A stretch of 64,000 bases of DNA from an uncultured Acidobacteriota bacterium (GTDB taxonomy: Bacteria > Acidobacteriota > Vicinamibacteria > Fen-336): positions 52,957-116,956 of the forward strand of contig CADEEV010000012.1 in NCBI GenBank assembly GCA_902826455.1, written 5' to 3'. The first letter of the stretch is position 1. Every line of letters begins with the position of its first letter. The notes beneath the pieces were generated by a model, which ran no database searches, had not been told where the DNA came from, and saw nothing but the letters and a program-made list of their open reading frames with translations. Positions 8,412 through 17,641 of this stretch are shown in pieces. The position numbers and the translations under genes are program-made.

Positions 8412-9355
8412 CGGCGCCCGGCGTCAGCGTGCTGATGCCGGCGTACAACCGCGAGACGACGATCGCGTCCGCCATCGAGAGCGTGCTCGCGAACTGGTAC
8501 CAGGACTTCGAGCTCGTCGTCGTCGACAACGCGTCCGGCGACGGAACCGTGCGCGTGGCTCGCGAGATCGCGGAGCGCGACCCGCGGGTGCGCGTCCACG
8601 TCAACGAGCGCAACATCGGACAGTTCGGCAATCGCAACCGGGCCGCGGAGCTGGCGCGCGGGCGCTTCCTCAAGTTCCACGACTCGGACGACCTCATGTA
8701 TCCGCACTGTCTCGCGGTGCTCGTTCCGCTCCTCGAGGCGGCTCCCGAGGCGGCCTTCGCGCTGTCGAGCGGCGCTTCCTGGCCCGGCGGTCCGTGCCCG
8801 ATGCTGCTCACGCCGCGTCTCAGCTACGAGCGCGAGTTCCTGGGACGCGGCATGTTCTACTGCGGGCCGGCCGGCGCGCTCTTCCGCGCCGAGGCGTTCC
8901 GGGCCACGGGTGGCTTCGAGGATCGCGGCGCCGCCTCGGACCTGCTGTTCTGGATCCGGGTCTGCCGCACGCAGAACGTCCTCCTGGTCCCGGGCGACCT
9001 GTTCTGGTACCGCATCCACCCCAACCAGGAGTTCGGGAGCGATGCGTCCGCCGGCAGCTACGCCGACGTCCAGGGCTTGACCTGGCGTGCGCTCGGCGGG
9101 AGCGACTGTCCGCTCGCGGGCGAGGCCCTCGAGCAGGCCCGACGCAACTGGATGTGGACGATGGCAAAGCTCAGCTATCGGGACCTCAAGGCCGGGCGTC
9201 TCGGCCTCGTCCGGCGGCGCTGGAACGCGGCGGCGCCGCGGCTCTCGGACGTCGCGCATTACCTGAGACGCCAGCGGCGGATCGCTCACGCCGGCACGCC
9301 GCTCACGCCCTCGGGCGACTTCGAGCTGTCGAGCTGGCCCGTGAGGCGCCCGTGA
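8408..9355 (+). CDS. Glycosyltransferase family 2
   Basis: A 315-residue GT-A enzyme of family 2. It begins with SVLMPAYNRETTIASAI, continues with the nucleotide-binding VVVDNASGDGT, and has the metal-binding DxD region as FHDSDDLMYP. No membrane segments are apparent, so it is a cytoplasmic or peripheral transferase acting on the lipid-linked oligosaccharide. Start ATG 8408 overlaps the SDR stop, and its own stop overlaps the GTG of the polymerase-like gene. Confidence 0.9.
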   Translation: MTAPGVSVLMPAYNRETTIASAIESVLANWYQDFELVVVDNASGDGTVRVAREIAERDPRVRVHVNERNIGQFGNRNRAAELARGRFLKFHDSDDLMYPHCLAVLVPLLEAAPEAAFALSSGASWPGGPCPMLLTPRLSYEREFLGRGMFYCGPAGALFRAEAFRATGGFEDRGAASDLLFWIRVCRTQNVLLVPGDLFWYRIHPNQEFGSDASAGSYADVQGLTWRALGGSDCPLAGEALEQARRNWMWTMAKLSYRDLKAGRLGLVRRRWNAAAPRLSDVAHYLRRQRRIAHAGTPLTPSGDFELSSWPVRRP

Positions 9356-10806
9356 GCGGGAGCGCCTCGCCGCCGCTCTCGGGGCGTCTCGTGACGCCCC
9401 GCCCCGTCGCGACACCCCGGCCCCAGTCGCTATTGCTGCTGGGCGTCGCTCTCGCCGTGGTCGCGTGGATCACGATCGGGGATCCGTTGGCGGCCCTCGC
9501 GGTCCTCGTGCTGTTCGCGATCTGGCGCTTCACGCCGCCCCAGGAGGGCCCGCCCGTCCTCTCCCTGGCGCTCACGTTCCAGTGGATCCAGGTCTGCGTG
9601 GGGGTCTTCTACTGCGGGCTCACGGGCCGGGAGCTGGAGACGCTGACGGCGCCCGCCTATCGCCTCACGGTGCTGCTCGGGCTGGGCTGCGTCACGAGCC
9701 TGCTGATCGGGCTCAACGTCGGAGGCCGCGGTCAAGTCGCGCCGCGCGCCGACGGTGGACGCCGGCTGAGTCTGCAGGAGATCGGCGTCGCCTACGCGGC
9801 GCTCGTCGCGTCCATGGGCTTCGTGCAAGCCGTGGCGTGGGCGATTCCGGCCCTCACCCAGGGCATCCTGGCGCTCGGCTACCTGCGGCTCGTCTGCCTG
9901 TATCTCCTGCTCCAGCGCCTCACGGTGCCGCGGCCGCGCTGGAACCGCATCGTGCCCCTGCTCGCGTTCGAGATCGCCGTCGGCATCACCGGCTTCTTCG
10001 CCGGCTTCCGGGAGCCGCTCATCCTCTTCACGCTCGTGCTGCTGACCCGCTTCGATCCCAAGCGCGTCCGGCACTGGCTGCTCGGCGGCGCTCTCGCCGG
10101 CGTGCTGCTCGGCCTGGGCCTGCTCTGGATGAGCATCCGCACGCCCTACCGGACCCAGTTCCAGTCGGAGAGCTTCGCGGCCTCGCGCAGCGCGCGTGCC
10201 GGGAGCATCCTCGACCTCAGCCGCGGCGTGCTGCGCGGCGACAGCCTGGGGCTGCTCGACAACCTGGACTTCTTCGTGGATCGGCTGTGGGTCGTCTACT
10301 ATCCCGCGCTGGCCGTTGCGCGCGTCCCCGACGCGATGCCCCACGAGGGCGGCCGCCTGTTCTGGGCCGCGGTCCGTCACATCTTCACGCCTCGCCTGCT
10401 CTTCCCGGACAAGCCGAACCTGCCTTCCGAGAGCGATCTCGTGCGGCGCTATTCCGGCGTCTGGGTGGCCGGCGAGGACGAGGGCACGAGCATCGCGTTC
10501 GGCTACGCGGCGGAGTCGTACGTGGACTTCGGAGTGCCGCTGATGTTCGCGCCGATGCTGGCGTGGGGCTTCGTGCTCGGCAAGCTCTACCGTTTCCTGC
10601 TGCGGCTGATCCGCGACCGCGACCTCGCGACGGGCCTCGTCACGGTGATGTTCTGGCTGTCGCTCTACCTCTTCGAGCGCTCCTGGGCCAAGACCCTCGG
10701 CCTCACGTTCACGATCGCGATCTACATGGGCGCCGCCGTGTACGCGTTCGACCGGCTGTTCCTGACCGCGCGCGGCCGCCGGCCGCTCCCTTTCCGAGCC
10801 GCCTGA
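9352..10806 (+). CDS. Polytopic membrane protein, Wzy-like polysaccharide polymerase
   Basis: A 484-residue integral membrane protein with roughly ten hydrophobic helices, for example LLLLGVALAVVAWI, LLGLGCVTSLLIGLNV and LLGGALAGVLLGLGLLWM. A long hydrophilic loop between about residues 260 and 380 contains a conserved-looking IFTPRLLFPDKPNLPSES segment. The layout and context fit O-unit polymerases (Wzy), which are poorly conserved in sequence; this assignment rests on topology and neighbourhood, not on a catalytic motif. Confidence 0.7.
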   Translation: MSGSASPPLSGRLVTPRPVATPRPQSLLLLGVALAVVAWITIGDPLAALAVLVLFAIWRFTPPQEGPPVLSLALTFQWIQVCVGVFYCGLTGRELETLTAPAYRLTVLLGLGCVTSLLIGLNVGGRGQVAPRADGGRRLSLQEIGVAYAALVASMGFVQAVAWAIPALTQGILALGYLRLVCLYLLLQRLTVPRPRWNRIVPLLAFEIAVGITGFFAGFREPLILFTLVLLTRFDPKRVRHWLLGGALAGVLLGLGLLWMSIRTPYRTQFQSESFAASRSARAGSILDLSRGVLRGDSLGLLDNLDFFVDRLWVVYYPALAVARVPDAMPHEGGRLFWAAVRHIFTPRLLFPDKPNLPSESDLVRRYSGVWVAGEDEGTSIAFGYAAESYVDFGVPLMFAPMLAWGFVLGKLYRFLLRLIRDRDLATGLVTVMFWLSLYLFERSWAKTLGLTFTIAIYMGAAVYAFDRLFLTARGRRPLPFRAA

Positions 10807-10813
10807 CGTCGCG

Positions 10814-11938
10814 ATGCGGATCCTGATGCTGAGCCTCTACTACCCGCCGGCCCGCGCCTACGGCGGACCGCTCGTGTCGGCCTCGACGCTCGCGGCGACC
10901 CTGGTCGGGCAGGGCCACGAGGTGCGCGTGCTGACCACGAACGCCGACGGTCCGACGGGCGTGGTGACTGCGTCTTTGGCCTGGGCGCGCGACGCCCAGG
11001 GCGTCGAGGTCCTGCGCTGCCCACGCGTCGTGTCGGAGTTCGGCGCGCCGCGCATGCTCACGGAGCTGCCCGCGGCCGTGGCCTGGGCCGACGCCGTCTA
11101 CGTCTGGGGCTTCTTCAACTGGCTGCTGCCGGCGGCGGCCTTCTTCGCCGGCCGCGCGCGGCGGGCGCTGGTCGTCTCGCCGCGCGGCATGCTGCTCCCC
11201 GAGGCGCTCCGGACGCGCTCGGCGCGCAAGGCCACGTTCATCCGTCTCACGCGGAGCCTGCTGCCGCGCTCCACGGCGTTCCACGCCACCTCCACCCTCG
11301 AGCGCGACGACCTCGCGCGACGCTTTCCGGGAGCGCGCGTCGAACTCGTCCCGAACGGCGTCGACATCCCCGCGGAGCTGCCGCGCGCTCCGGCCCCAAC
11401 GCCGTACCTGCTCTACCTGGGGCGCCTGCATCCCCACAAGCGCCTCGAGCGCCTTCTCGACGCCTTCGCGCAAGTCCGCCGCGCGACGAGCGCCGCGGTG
11501 GAGCTGATCGTGGCGGGCCCCGGCCCGGACGACTATGCCCAGGGTCTCGTGTCGCTCTCGGCACGCCTCGGCCTCGCGGACAGCGTGCGCTTCGTGGGAC
11601 GGGTGGACGGCGAGGCGCGCACGCGCCTGCTCGCGGGCGCCGAGGCGCTCCTCCTCGCGTCGCGCTCGGAGAGCTTCGGGCAGGTGGTCGCGGAGGCGCT
11701 GGCTCACGCCACACCATGCGTCGTCACGCGCAGCGCGCCCTGGCCCGGCCTCGAGAGCCACGGGTGCGGGTTCTGGGTGGAGGACGCCGACCTTGCGGAC
11801 GCGCTCGGTCGCATGTTGAATCAGCCGATGAACGAGCGTCGCGCCATGGGGCTTCGTGGCCGGGACTGGATGGCCGCCGAGTTCGGCTGGCCGCAGGTCG
11901 CCCGCCGGATCGCGGATCTCCTGGGAGCGCGCCCGTGA
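10814..11938 (+). CDS. Glycosyltransferase family 4
   Basis: A 374-residue GT4 enzyme. The N-terminus MRILMLSLYYPPARAYGGP is the acceptor-domain start typical of WcaI/WbuB-like enzymes. The donor domain shows LLYLGRLHPHKRLERLLDAF, IVAGPGP and the SRSESFGQVVAEALAHATPCV E-x7-E segment. It is separated from the polymerase gene by 7 bases and overlaps the carbamoyltransferase gene by GTGA. Confidence 0.9.
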   Translation: MRILMLSLYYPPARAYGGPLVSASTLAATLVGQGHEVRVLTTNADGPTGVVTASLAWARDAQGVEVLRCPRVVSEFGAPRMLTELPAAVAWADAVYVWGFFNWLLPAAAFFAGRARRALVVSPRGMLLPEALRTRSARKATFIRLTRSLLPRSTAFHATSTLERDDLARRFPGARVELVPNGVDIPAELPRAPAPTPYLLYLGRLHPHKRLERLLDAFAQVRRATSAAVELIVAGPGPDDYAQGLVSLSARLGLADSVRFVGRVDGEARTRLLAGAEALLLASRSESFGQVVAEALAHATPCVVTRSAPWPGLESHGCGFWVEDADLADALGRMLNQPMNERRAMGLRGRDWMAAEFGWPQVARRIADLLGARP

Positions 11939-13722
11939 GCTGGATCCTGGGGATCAACGCCTTCCACGGCGACGCCGCGGCGGTGGCGCTTGTCGACGGC
12001 GCGCTGCGCGTGGGCGTCGAGGAGGAGCGCTTCACCCGCGTGAAGCACTGGGCCGGCTTCCCCGAGAAGGCGATCCGTCACTGCCTCGACGAGGCCGGCG
12101 CCGGCTCCCTCGACGACCTCGACGCCATCGCGGTCTCGCGGCTACCGTCGGCCTACCTGGGCCGCAAGGCGCTGCTCGCGCTGCGCAATCCCCGGAGCCT
12201 GCTGCGCTCCCTCGGCCGCCTCGGCAACCTGCGCCAGGTCGACACGCTGGGCGAGCGCCTGGCCCGGGCCTTTCCGGGATCGCGCACGCCGGTCGTGCAC
12301 GCGGTCGAGCACCACATCGCCCACATCGCCTCGGCGTTCTTCTGCTCGCCCTTCGAGACCGCGATGTGCCTCACGGTCGACGGCTTCGGCGACTTCGTGT
12401 CGACGATGCTCGCGGTCGGCAAGGGCACGCGCATCGACGTGCTGGAGCGCGTCCACTTCCCGCACTCCCTGGGCCTCTTCTACACGGCCATCACCCAGCA
12501 CCTCGGCTTCCCGAAGTACGGCGACGAGTTCAAGGTCATGGGACTCGCCGCCTACGGCGAGCCGCGCTTCGCTCCCCAGCTCCGGGCGATCGTGCCGCAG
12601 GTGGGCCACCTCTTCGAGCTCGACCTGCGCTTCTTCCGGCACCTGCGCGAGGGCGTCGACATGACGTGGAACGACGGCGAGCCCCGGCTCGGGCCCGTGT
12701 TCGACCCCGCCCTCGAGGGTCTGCTGGGCCCGGCCCGGCGTCCCGACGAGGAGATCGGCCAGGCCCACAAGGACCTGGCGGCGTCGGTGCAGCTCGTCTA
12801 CGAGGAGCGCTTCTTCGCCCTCGTGCGCGCCCTGCAGGCGCGCACCGGAGAGACGCGCCTGGCGCTGGCCGGGGGCTGCGCGATGAACTCCCTCGCGAAC
12901 GGACGGCTCTTCGAGAAGACCGAGGTGCGCGAGGTCTTCATCCAGGCCGCGTCCGGCGACGCCGGCACGGCCCTGGGCGCGGCGCTCCACACGCAACACG
13001 TGACCTTGAACAGGCCGCGCTCGTTCGTGATGGAGCACTGCTACTGGGGCCCTGCGTACGACGCTACGGACGTGACGGCGGCCCTGGCGCAGGGCATTCC
13101 GGGATCCGAGGGGCGAGACGGCGACTTCGGCGAGCTCCGGATCTCGACGCCGCGCGATGCGGCGGAGCTCATGGACGACACGGCCGCCGCCCTGGCGGAC
13201 GGCGCCATCGTCGGCTGGTACCAGGGCCGGGCCGAGTGGGGCCCGCGCGCTCTCGGGCATCGCTCGATCCTCGCGGATCCGCGCCGCGCCGACATGCGCG
13301 AGATCCTGAACGTCAAGATCAAGCGCCGCGAGCCGTTCCGGCCCTTCGCGCCGTCGATCCTGGCCGAGCGCACTGCGGACTGGTTCACGATCGCCTATCC
13401 CGATCCCTTCATGATCAAGGTCTACCCGATCCGGCCCGAAAAGCGCGCGGCGATCCCGGCGGTGACCCACGCCGACGGCACGGGGCGTCTGCAGACCGTG
13501 ACCGCAGCGGCCGACCCGCTGTACCACGGACTGATCACGGCCTTCGAGCGCCGCACCGGCGTGCCGATCGTCCTCAACACCTCGTTCAACGAGAACGAGC
13601 CGATCGTCAACACGCCCGCCGAGGCCCTCGACTGCTTCCTGCGCACGCGCATGGACCGGCTCGTCCTCGGCACGCGCGTCGTGACGCGAGCGGGGGCGGC
13701 CGGGCCGGAGCGCGGGCGCTGA
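11935..13722 (+). CDS. NodU/CmcH-type carbamoyltransferase
   Basis: A 595-residue O-carbamoyltransferase, a family that moves a carbamoyl group from carbamoyl phosphate (via carbamoyl-AMP) to sugar hydroxyls. The N-terminal Kae1-like domain shows ILGINAFHGDAAA and the metal-binding HHIAHIASAFF. LALAGGCAMNSLANGRL and the C-terminal domain with EWGPRALGHRSILADPR and IVLNTSFNENEPIV are all family hallmarks. In this locus it should decorate the exported glycan. GTG start at 11935. Confidence 0.93.
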   Translation: MSWILGINAFHGDAAAVALVDGALRVGVEEERFTRVKHWAGFPEKAIRHCLDEAGAGSLDDLDAIAVSRLPSAYLGRKALLALRNPRSLLRSLGRLGNLRQVDTLGERLARAFPGSRTPVVHAVEHHIAHIASAFFCSPFETAMCLTVDGFGDFVSTMLAVGKGTRIDVLERVHFPHSLGLFYTAITQHLGFPKYGDEFKVMGLAAYGEPRFAPQLRAIVPQVGHLFELDLRFFRHLREGVDMTWNDGEPRLGPVFDPALEGLLGPARRPDEEIGQAHKDLAASVQLVYEERFFALVRALQARTGETRLALAGGCAMNSLANGRLFEKTEVREVFIQAASGDAGTALGAALHTQHVTLNRPRSFVMEHCYWGPAYDATDVTAALAQGIPGSEGRDGDFGELRISTPRDAAELMDDTAAALADGAIVGWYQGRAEWGPRALGHRSILADPRRADMREILNVKIKRREPFRPFAPSILAERTADWFTIAYPDPFMIKVYPIRPEKRAAIPAVTHADGTGRLQTVTAAADPLYHGLITAFERRTGVPIVLNTSFNENEPIVNTPAEALDCFLRTRMDRLVLGTRVVTRAGAAGPERGR

Positions 13723-14816
13723 GCCGCCTGCTCTCGATCTGCGACTGGCTGCCGCCGGACTTCGGCGCCGTGGGCCAGTACGCCCTCGCCGCCGCGCGCG
13801 CGCGGGCCGCGGCGGGCGACGACGTCGTGCTCGCGGGCCTGTCCTCCGCGGCCGCTTCGGTCGAGGAGGCGAGGCTCGGCCGGGGGCGTCTCAAGATCGT
13901 CCGGCTGCTCCGGCCGACCTACGACCGCGCCCGCCTGCGCGAGAGGGCGCTGTGGACGCTGCGCACCAACCTGACGCTGCTGTGGTCGCTCCGTGCCGAG
14001 CTGGCCCGCGCCGACGAGGTCCTGTTCACCGGCAGCCCGCCCTTCCTCATCCACTTCCTCGTGCCGCTCAACGTCGTGCTCCGGCGCCGGCTCGTGTACC
14101 GCATCAGCGACTTCTACCCCGAGGTCCTGATCGCCGAGCGCGGGAAGGCCAACGTGCTGCTGGCGGCGCTGTGGCGCCTCACCTGTGCTCTCCGGCGCCG
14201 CGTCGACCGTTTCGAGGCCCTGGGAGAGGACCAGCGCACCCGCCTGCTCGAGTGCGGCGTCCGGGCCGACCGCATCGCCGTGATGCCCGACGGCAGCCCC
14301 GTGACGATCGACGCCGACACGCGGCCCTTGCCGGTGCCCCCGGAGCTGGCGGGCCGCGTCGTCTTGCTCTACTCCGGCAACTTCGGCGTCGCCCACGATC
14401 ACGAGACCTTCGTGGCCGCCTATCGGCGCCATCATCGGGAAGGCTCGGCCCGGGTGGTCCTGTGGCTGAACGCCACCGGCTCGCGGGCCGACCGCGTCGA
14501 GAGCGAGCTCAAGGGCGACGGCCTTCCCGTGCACCGCACGCGCCCCGTCGCCCTGGACGCCCTCGCGTCGCTGCTCGTGACGCCGACCGCTCACCTCATC
14601 ACGCTGCGGGACCCGTTCGTCGGGTACGTGCTGCCCTCCAAGGTGCATGGCTGCATCGCGTCGGGGCGCCGGGTGCTCTTCGTCGGGAGCGCCGGCTCGG
14701 ACGTCCATCGGCTGTGCCAGGCCCGGATGCCGCCGGGCCGCTACGTCCGGGTCGACATGGGCGACGTGCCAGGCGCCTTCGAGGCGCTGGAGGCGCTCGG
14801 CCGGGAGGGCGCCTGA
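13719..14816 (+). CDS. Glycosyltransferase (GT4-like) with probable CTG start
   Basis: A protein of about 365 residues starting with the GT-B strand LLSICDWLPPDFGAVGQY. The donor domain has RVVLLYSGNFGVAHDHETF and, near the C-terminus, YVLPSKVHGCIASGRRVLFVG, as in WcaI-like fucosyl/glucuronosyl transferases. The only start that keeps the conserved N-terminal strand is CTG at 13719, overlapping the carbamoyltransferase stop as CTGA. The next in-frame alternative (GTG at about 13770) would delete it. Stop at 14816 is followed by a 91-base gap. Confidence 0.82.
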   Translation: MSRLLSICDWLPPDFGAVGQYALAAARARAAAGDDVVLAGLSSAAASVEEARLGRGRLKIVRLLRPTYDRARLRERALWTLRTNLTLLWSLRAELARADEVLFTGSPPFLIHFLVPLNVVLRRRLVYRISDFYPEVLIAERGKANVLLAALWRLTCALRRRVDRFEALGEDQRTRLLECGVRADRIAVMPDGSPVTIDADTRPLPVPPELAGRVVLLYSGNFGVAHDHETFVAAYRRHHREGSARVVLWLNATGSRADRVESELKGDGLPVHRTRPVALDALASLLVTPTAHLITLRDPFVGYVLPSKVHGCIASGRRVLFVGSAGSDVHRLCQARMPPGRYVRVDMGDVPGAFEALEALGREGA

Positions 14817-14907
14817 GGCTGCGGAAGCGCGGTATCATGAGGCCGTAGAGCGCGTTCCGTCTTGGACCCTCCTCTCAGGGCGCGCCAACTTGGGTTCGCG
14901 GCCGGCG

Positions 14908-16071
14908 ATGCCATTCGAGAACGACTTCTTCCTCGCGGCGTTCCTGGCGGCGGCGGTGGCCGGTGTCGTGACCGGAACCCTCGTGCCCCTGGTCACGCGC
15001 ATGGCTCACGTCTTCCAGGCCATGGACGCACCCGGCGGCCGCAAGGACCACGACCGGCCGATCCCGCGCCTCGGGGGCCTGGCGGTCGTGATGGGCCTCG
15101 GCATCTCCCTGATCTTCGCGGCCCTGATCCTCAGGGGACTGGGGGCCCTGCCCCTGCCGCGCAACGAGCTCCTGGCCCTCGCCCTCGCCACGTTCATGGT
15201 CTTCCTCGTGGGCGTCGTCGACGACATCGCCGGTGTCTCCTCCCTCGACAAGTTCCTGGTGGAGGTGCTCGCCGCCTTCCTGATCGTGCGCATCGGCTGG
15301 TCCTTCGACGTCCTCGGTCTGCCGGGCGGCGACAGCCTGAACCTCGGCGCCTTCGGCCAGTTCGCCTCGGTGTTGTGGATCGTCGGCGTCACCAACGCGA
15401 TCAACCTGATCGACGGCCTGGACGGCCTGGCGGGAGGCGTCGTCGCGATCATCGCCGGCAGCTTCCTCGTGTACGCGCTGCTGCGAGGCGACCCCCTGAC
15501 GATCGTGGCGATGGCGGCGGTGATGGGCGCCTGCCTCGGCTTCCTGCGCTACAACTGGGCGCCGGCGCGCATCTACCTCGGCGACTCCGGCTCGCTCACG
15601 CTCGGCTTCGTGCTCGCGACGACCAGCGTCCAGTCGAGCCTGAAGGCGCCGGCCGCCGTCGCGATCCTGGTGCCGATCCTGGCGCTGGGCCTGCCGGTCA
15701 TCGACACCCTGCTCGTGATGGCGGTGCGCTTCGTCGAGAGGCCGAAGGGGCCCATCAGCTCGCGCCTGATGGCGATGTTCCAGGCGGATCGCAACCATCT
15801 CCACCACATGCTGCTGCGCCTGGCCAAGAGCCGGGGGAGCGTCGTGGGCTGGATCTACGGCGCCGTGGTGATCTTCTGCGCGCTGGCGCTCACGGTCGCG
15901 CTCATGCGTAGCCCCGCCATCGGCGCCCTCCTCCTCGTCACCGAGGTGGCGGCGGTCGTGGCGATGCGGCGCCTGGGCCTGCGCAGCGAAGCCCGGGCCC
16001 TCGCGGCCCAGCAGCGCCTCGAAGCGCGGCAGGACTACCTCTCCGAAGAACCCTTGAAGCACGGGCGCTAG
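14908..16071 (+). CDS. WecA/TagO/MraY-family glycosyl-1-phosphate transferase
   Basis: A 387-residue polytopic enzyme that loads a sugar-1-phosphate onto undecaprenyl phosphate, the first membrane step of glycan assembly. Seen: the substrate loop DHDRPIPRLGGLAVV, the aspartates of VGVVDDIAG, the NLIDGLDGLAGG motif, GDSGSLTLGF, and the cytoplasmic histidine cluster DRNHLHHMLLRL. About eleven hydrophobic segments are visible. ATG 14908 is chosen because the hydrophobic N-terminus begins there; upstream in-frame sequence is not coding-like. It is followed after 3 bases by the S26-like gene. Confidence 0.92.
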   Translation: MPFENDFFLAAFLAAAVAGVVTGTLVPLVTRMAHVFQAMDAPGGRKDHDRPIPRLGGLAVVMGLGISLIFAALILRGLGALPLPRNELLALALATFMVFLVGVVDDIAGVSSLDKFLVEVLAAFLIVRIGWSFDVLGLPGGDSLNLGAFGQFASVLWIVGVTNAINLIDGLDGLAGGVVAIIAGSFLVYALLRGDPLTIVAMAAVMGACLGFLRYNWAPARIYLGDSGSLTLGFVLATTSVQSSLKAPAAVAILVPILALGLPVIDTLLVMAVRFVERPKGPISSRLMAMFQADRNHLHHMLLRLAKSRGSVVGWIYGAVVIFCALALTVALMRSPAIGALLLVTEVAAVVAMRRLGLRSEARALAAQQRLEARQDYLSEEPLKHGR

Positions 16072-16074
16072 GCG

Positions 16075-16455
16075 GTGGCGACCCTCGAGGCCCTGCGTGA
16101 CGTCGCGCGCCACGAGCCGCTGCGCCTGCGTCTCGCGGGGCAGTGCATGGAGCCGGCGCTCGAGGACGGTCGCACGGTCGACGTCGTGGCCGAGCGTGTG
16201 TACTGGCCTGGCGACGTCGTGGTCTTCGCGCGCGGCGACGGCCGGCTCGTGGCGCATCGGCTCCTGGGCTTCCGGCCCGGGCGCCCCACGCGTGTCTTCA
16301 CCCAGGCCGATCGCAGCCCCGAGCCGGACTCGGCCGTCGCCCTCCACGAGATCGTGGGACGGGTCGTGACCCCCGTGAGCCTGGCCGCCCGCTGGGGCGC
16401 CCTCCGCCGCTTCGCCGGCCTCGTGCGTCGGCGCGTCCTGGCGCGCCTGGCATGA
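16075..16455 (+). CDS. S24/S26-like peptidase domain protein with Cys in place of the catalytic Ser
   Basis: A 126-residue protein with the signal-peptidase-like fold order: a box-B-like motif AGQCMEP at residues 21-27, then DGRTVDVV, then WPGDVVVF and LVAHRLLG (residues 58-65). In S26 peptidases box B reads GxSMxP; here the nucleophile position is Cys24. The base position shows His61 (AHR) as in the archaeal/ER-type S26B group instead of a lysine. There is no transmembrane helix. It is the first gene of the block with HPrK-like, PqqD-like and radical SAM genes (ATGA overlap with the next), so I infer a role in leader removal, or a catalytically altered relative. GTG start. Confidence 0.75.
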   Translation: MATLEALRDVARHEPLRLRLAGQCMEPALEDGRTVDVVAERVYWPGDVVVFARGDGRLVAHRLLGFRPGRPTRVFTQADRSPEPDSAVALHEIVGRVVTPVSLAARWGALRRFAGLVRRRVLARLA

Positions 16456-17366
16456 GCTTCGGCGAGCGCTTCCTGATTCATCCGGACCTGTTTCCGGCCC
16501 GGCTCTCGGGCGAGAGCTGGGGCGACGCCCGGCTGAACCTCGAGATCGCCGGCACGAGCCATGCGATCGAAGGCCTGACCGATGGCCAGGCCGCGTCGAT
16601 GGCCGAGCGGTTCGCGGGCTTCGACAGCGGCGTGCCGGCCAAGGACGCCGTCCGAAGCCGAGTGTTCCGGATGGCGCCCGAGGAGTTCCGCGCGATCGAC
16701 ACGCGCGGCTGGAACTACGACCTCGACCAGGACGCCGGAGAGACCTGGGTGCGGATCGCAGGGATGCGCTTCGTGGCGCGTCTCGCCTGGCGACCGGACC
16801 TCGAGGGCGCGCTGTGGACCGCCGCCAGCGACGTCGACTTTCCCGGAGTGCTCGAGAACTACCTGCGGGTCCTCGCGGCCTACGGCCTTGCCGCCGCGGG
16901 CGGCGCGCTGCTCCACAGCGCCGGCATCGTCGACGACGGCGAGGCGAGCCTGTTCGTCGGCGTCTCGGGCGCCGGGAAGAGCACGTTCTCGCGCCTCAGC
17001 CTCGACGAGGGCCGGCAGGTGCTGAGCGACGACCTCAACGCGCTGCGCCCGACCACGGCCGGCTTCGAGGCGCTGGCCGTGCCCTTCGCCGGCGACATCC
17101 GCAGCGAGGCGCGGACCGGGGCGCGCCCCCTGCGCGCGATCGTCCGGTTGCGTCAGGGGCCGGAACACCGCCTCGCCGAGCTGCGGCCGGCCGCCGCGGT
17201 GGCCCTGCTCGCCTCGTGCGCGCCCTACGTCAACCGCGATCCGTTCCGTGCTGAGCGGCTCATGACGAACCTCGCGTCGATCGTGGCCGGCGCGGAGCTT
17301 CGCGAGCTCGCCTTTGCGCTACGTCCAGGCGTGTGGAGCCTCATGGGCCGCGAGGTGCGCGCGTGA
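16452..17366 (+). CDS. HPr kinase/phosphorylase-like (HPrK) protein
   Basis: A 304-residue protein whose C-terminal half resembles the HPr kinase catalytic domain. HSAGIVDDGEASLFVGVSG leads into a P-loop GVSGAGKS at residues 170-177, followed by VLSDDLNAL, the HPrK acidic motif. No HPr-binding context is present. Such HPrK homologues recur in peptide-maturation loci; in lasso-peptide clusters such as paeninodin a homologue phosphorylates the C-terminal serine of the precursor. The candidate precursor nearby ends in Ser-Ser, which fits. ATG at 16452 overlaps the S26-like stop, and the gene's own stop overlaps the PqqD GTG. Confidence 0.85.
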   Translation: MSFGERFLIHPDLFPARLSGESWGDARLNLEIAGTSHAIEGLTDGQAASMAERFAGFDSGVPAKDAVRSRVFRMAPEEFRAIDTRGWNYDLDQDAGETWVRIAGMRFVARLAWRPDLEGALWTAASDVDFPGVLENYLRVLAAYGLAAAGGALLHSAGIVDDGEASLFVGVSGAGKSTFSRLSLDEGRQVLSDDLNALRPTTAGFEALAVPFAGDIRSEARTGARPLRAIVRLRQGPEHRLAELRPAAAVALLASCAPYVNRDPFRAERLMTNLASIVAGAELRELAFALRPGVWSLMGREVRA

Positions 17367-17641
17367 TCGGCGTCGACACCGTGCTGCGCCGCGCGAAGGA
17401 CGTGCGTCATCGCCTGCTCCCCCCCGAAGCCGTCGTGATCCGCCAGACCGTGCCCGAGGTCCTCGTCCTCAACGACGTCGCGGGGGAGCTCCTGGAGCGG
17501 GTGGACGCCCGGACGCCCGTGTCCGGCCTGCTGGACCAGGTCGCGCCGCTCTACGACGTCGATCGCGCGACACTCGAGGCCGATGCCCTGCGTTTCCTCA
17601 CGGAGCTGGCCGAAGCCGGCATCGTCGAGGTCGTCGCGTGA
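17363..17641 (+). CDS. PqqD-like RiPP recognition protein
   Basis: A 92-residue PqqD-family protein, the winged-helix element that binds leader peptides and presents them to radical SAM enzymes. The pattern LLPPEAVVIRQTVPEVLVLNDVAGELLERVD, a strand-strand-helix unit, followed by L..Y.vD...l..D...FL..L...GiV, is the PqqD signature. The GTG start at 17363 overlaps the HPrK-like stop, and its stop overlaps the radical SAM GTG, which implies coupled translation and a stoichiometric partnership. Confidence 0.9.
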   Translation: MIGVDTVLRRAKDVRHRLLPPEAVVIRQTVPEVLVLNDVAGELLERVDARTPVSGLLDQVAPLYDVDRATLEADALRFLTELAEAGIVEVVA

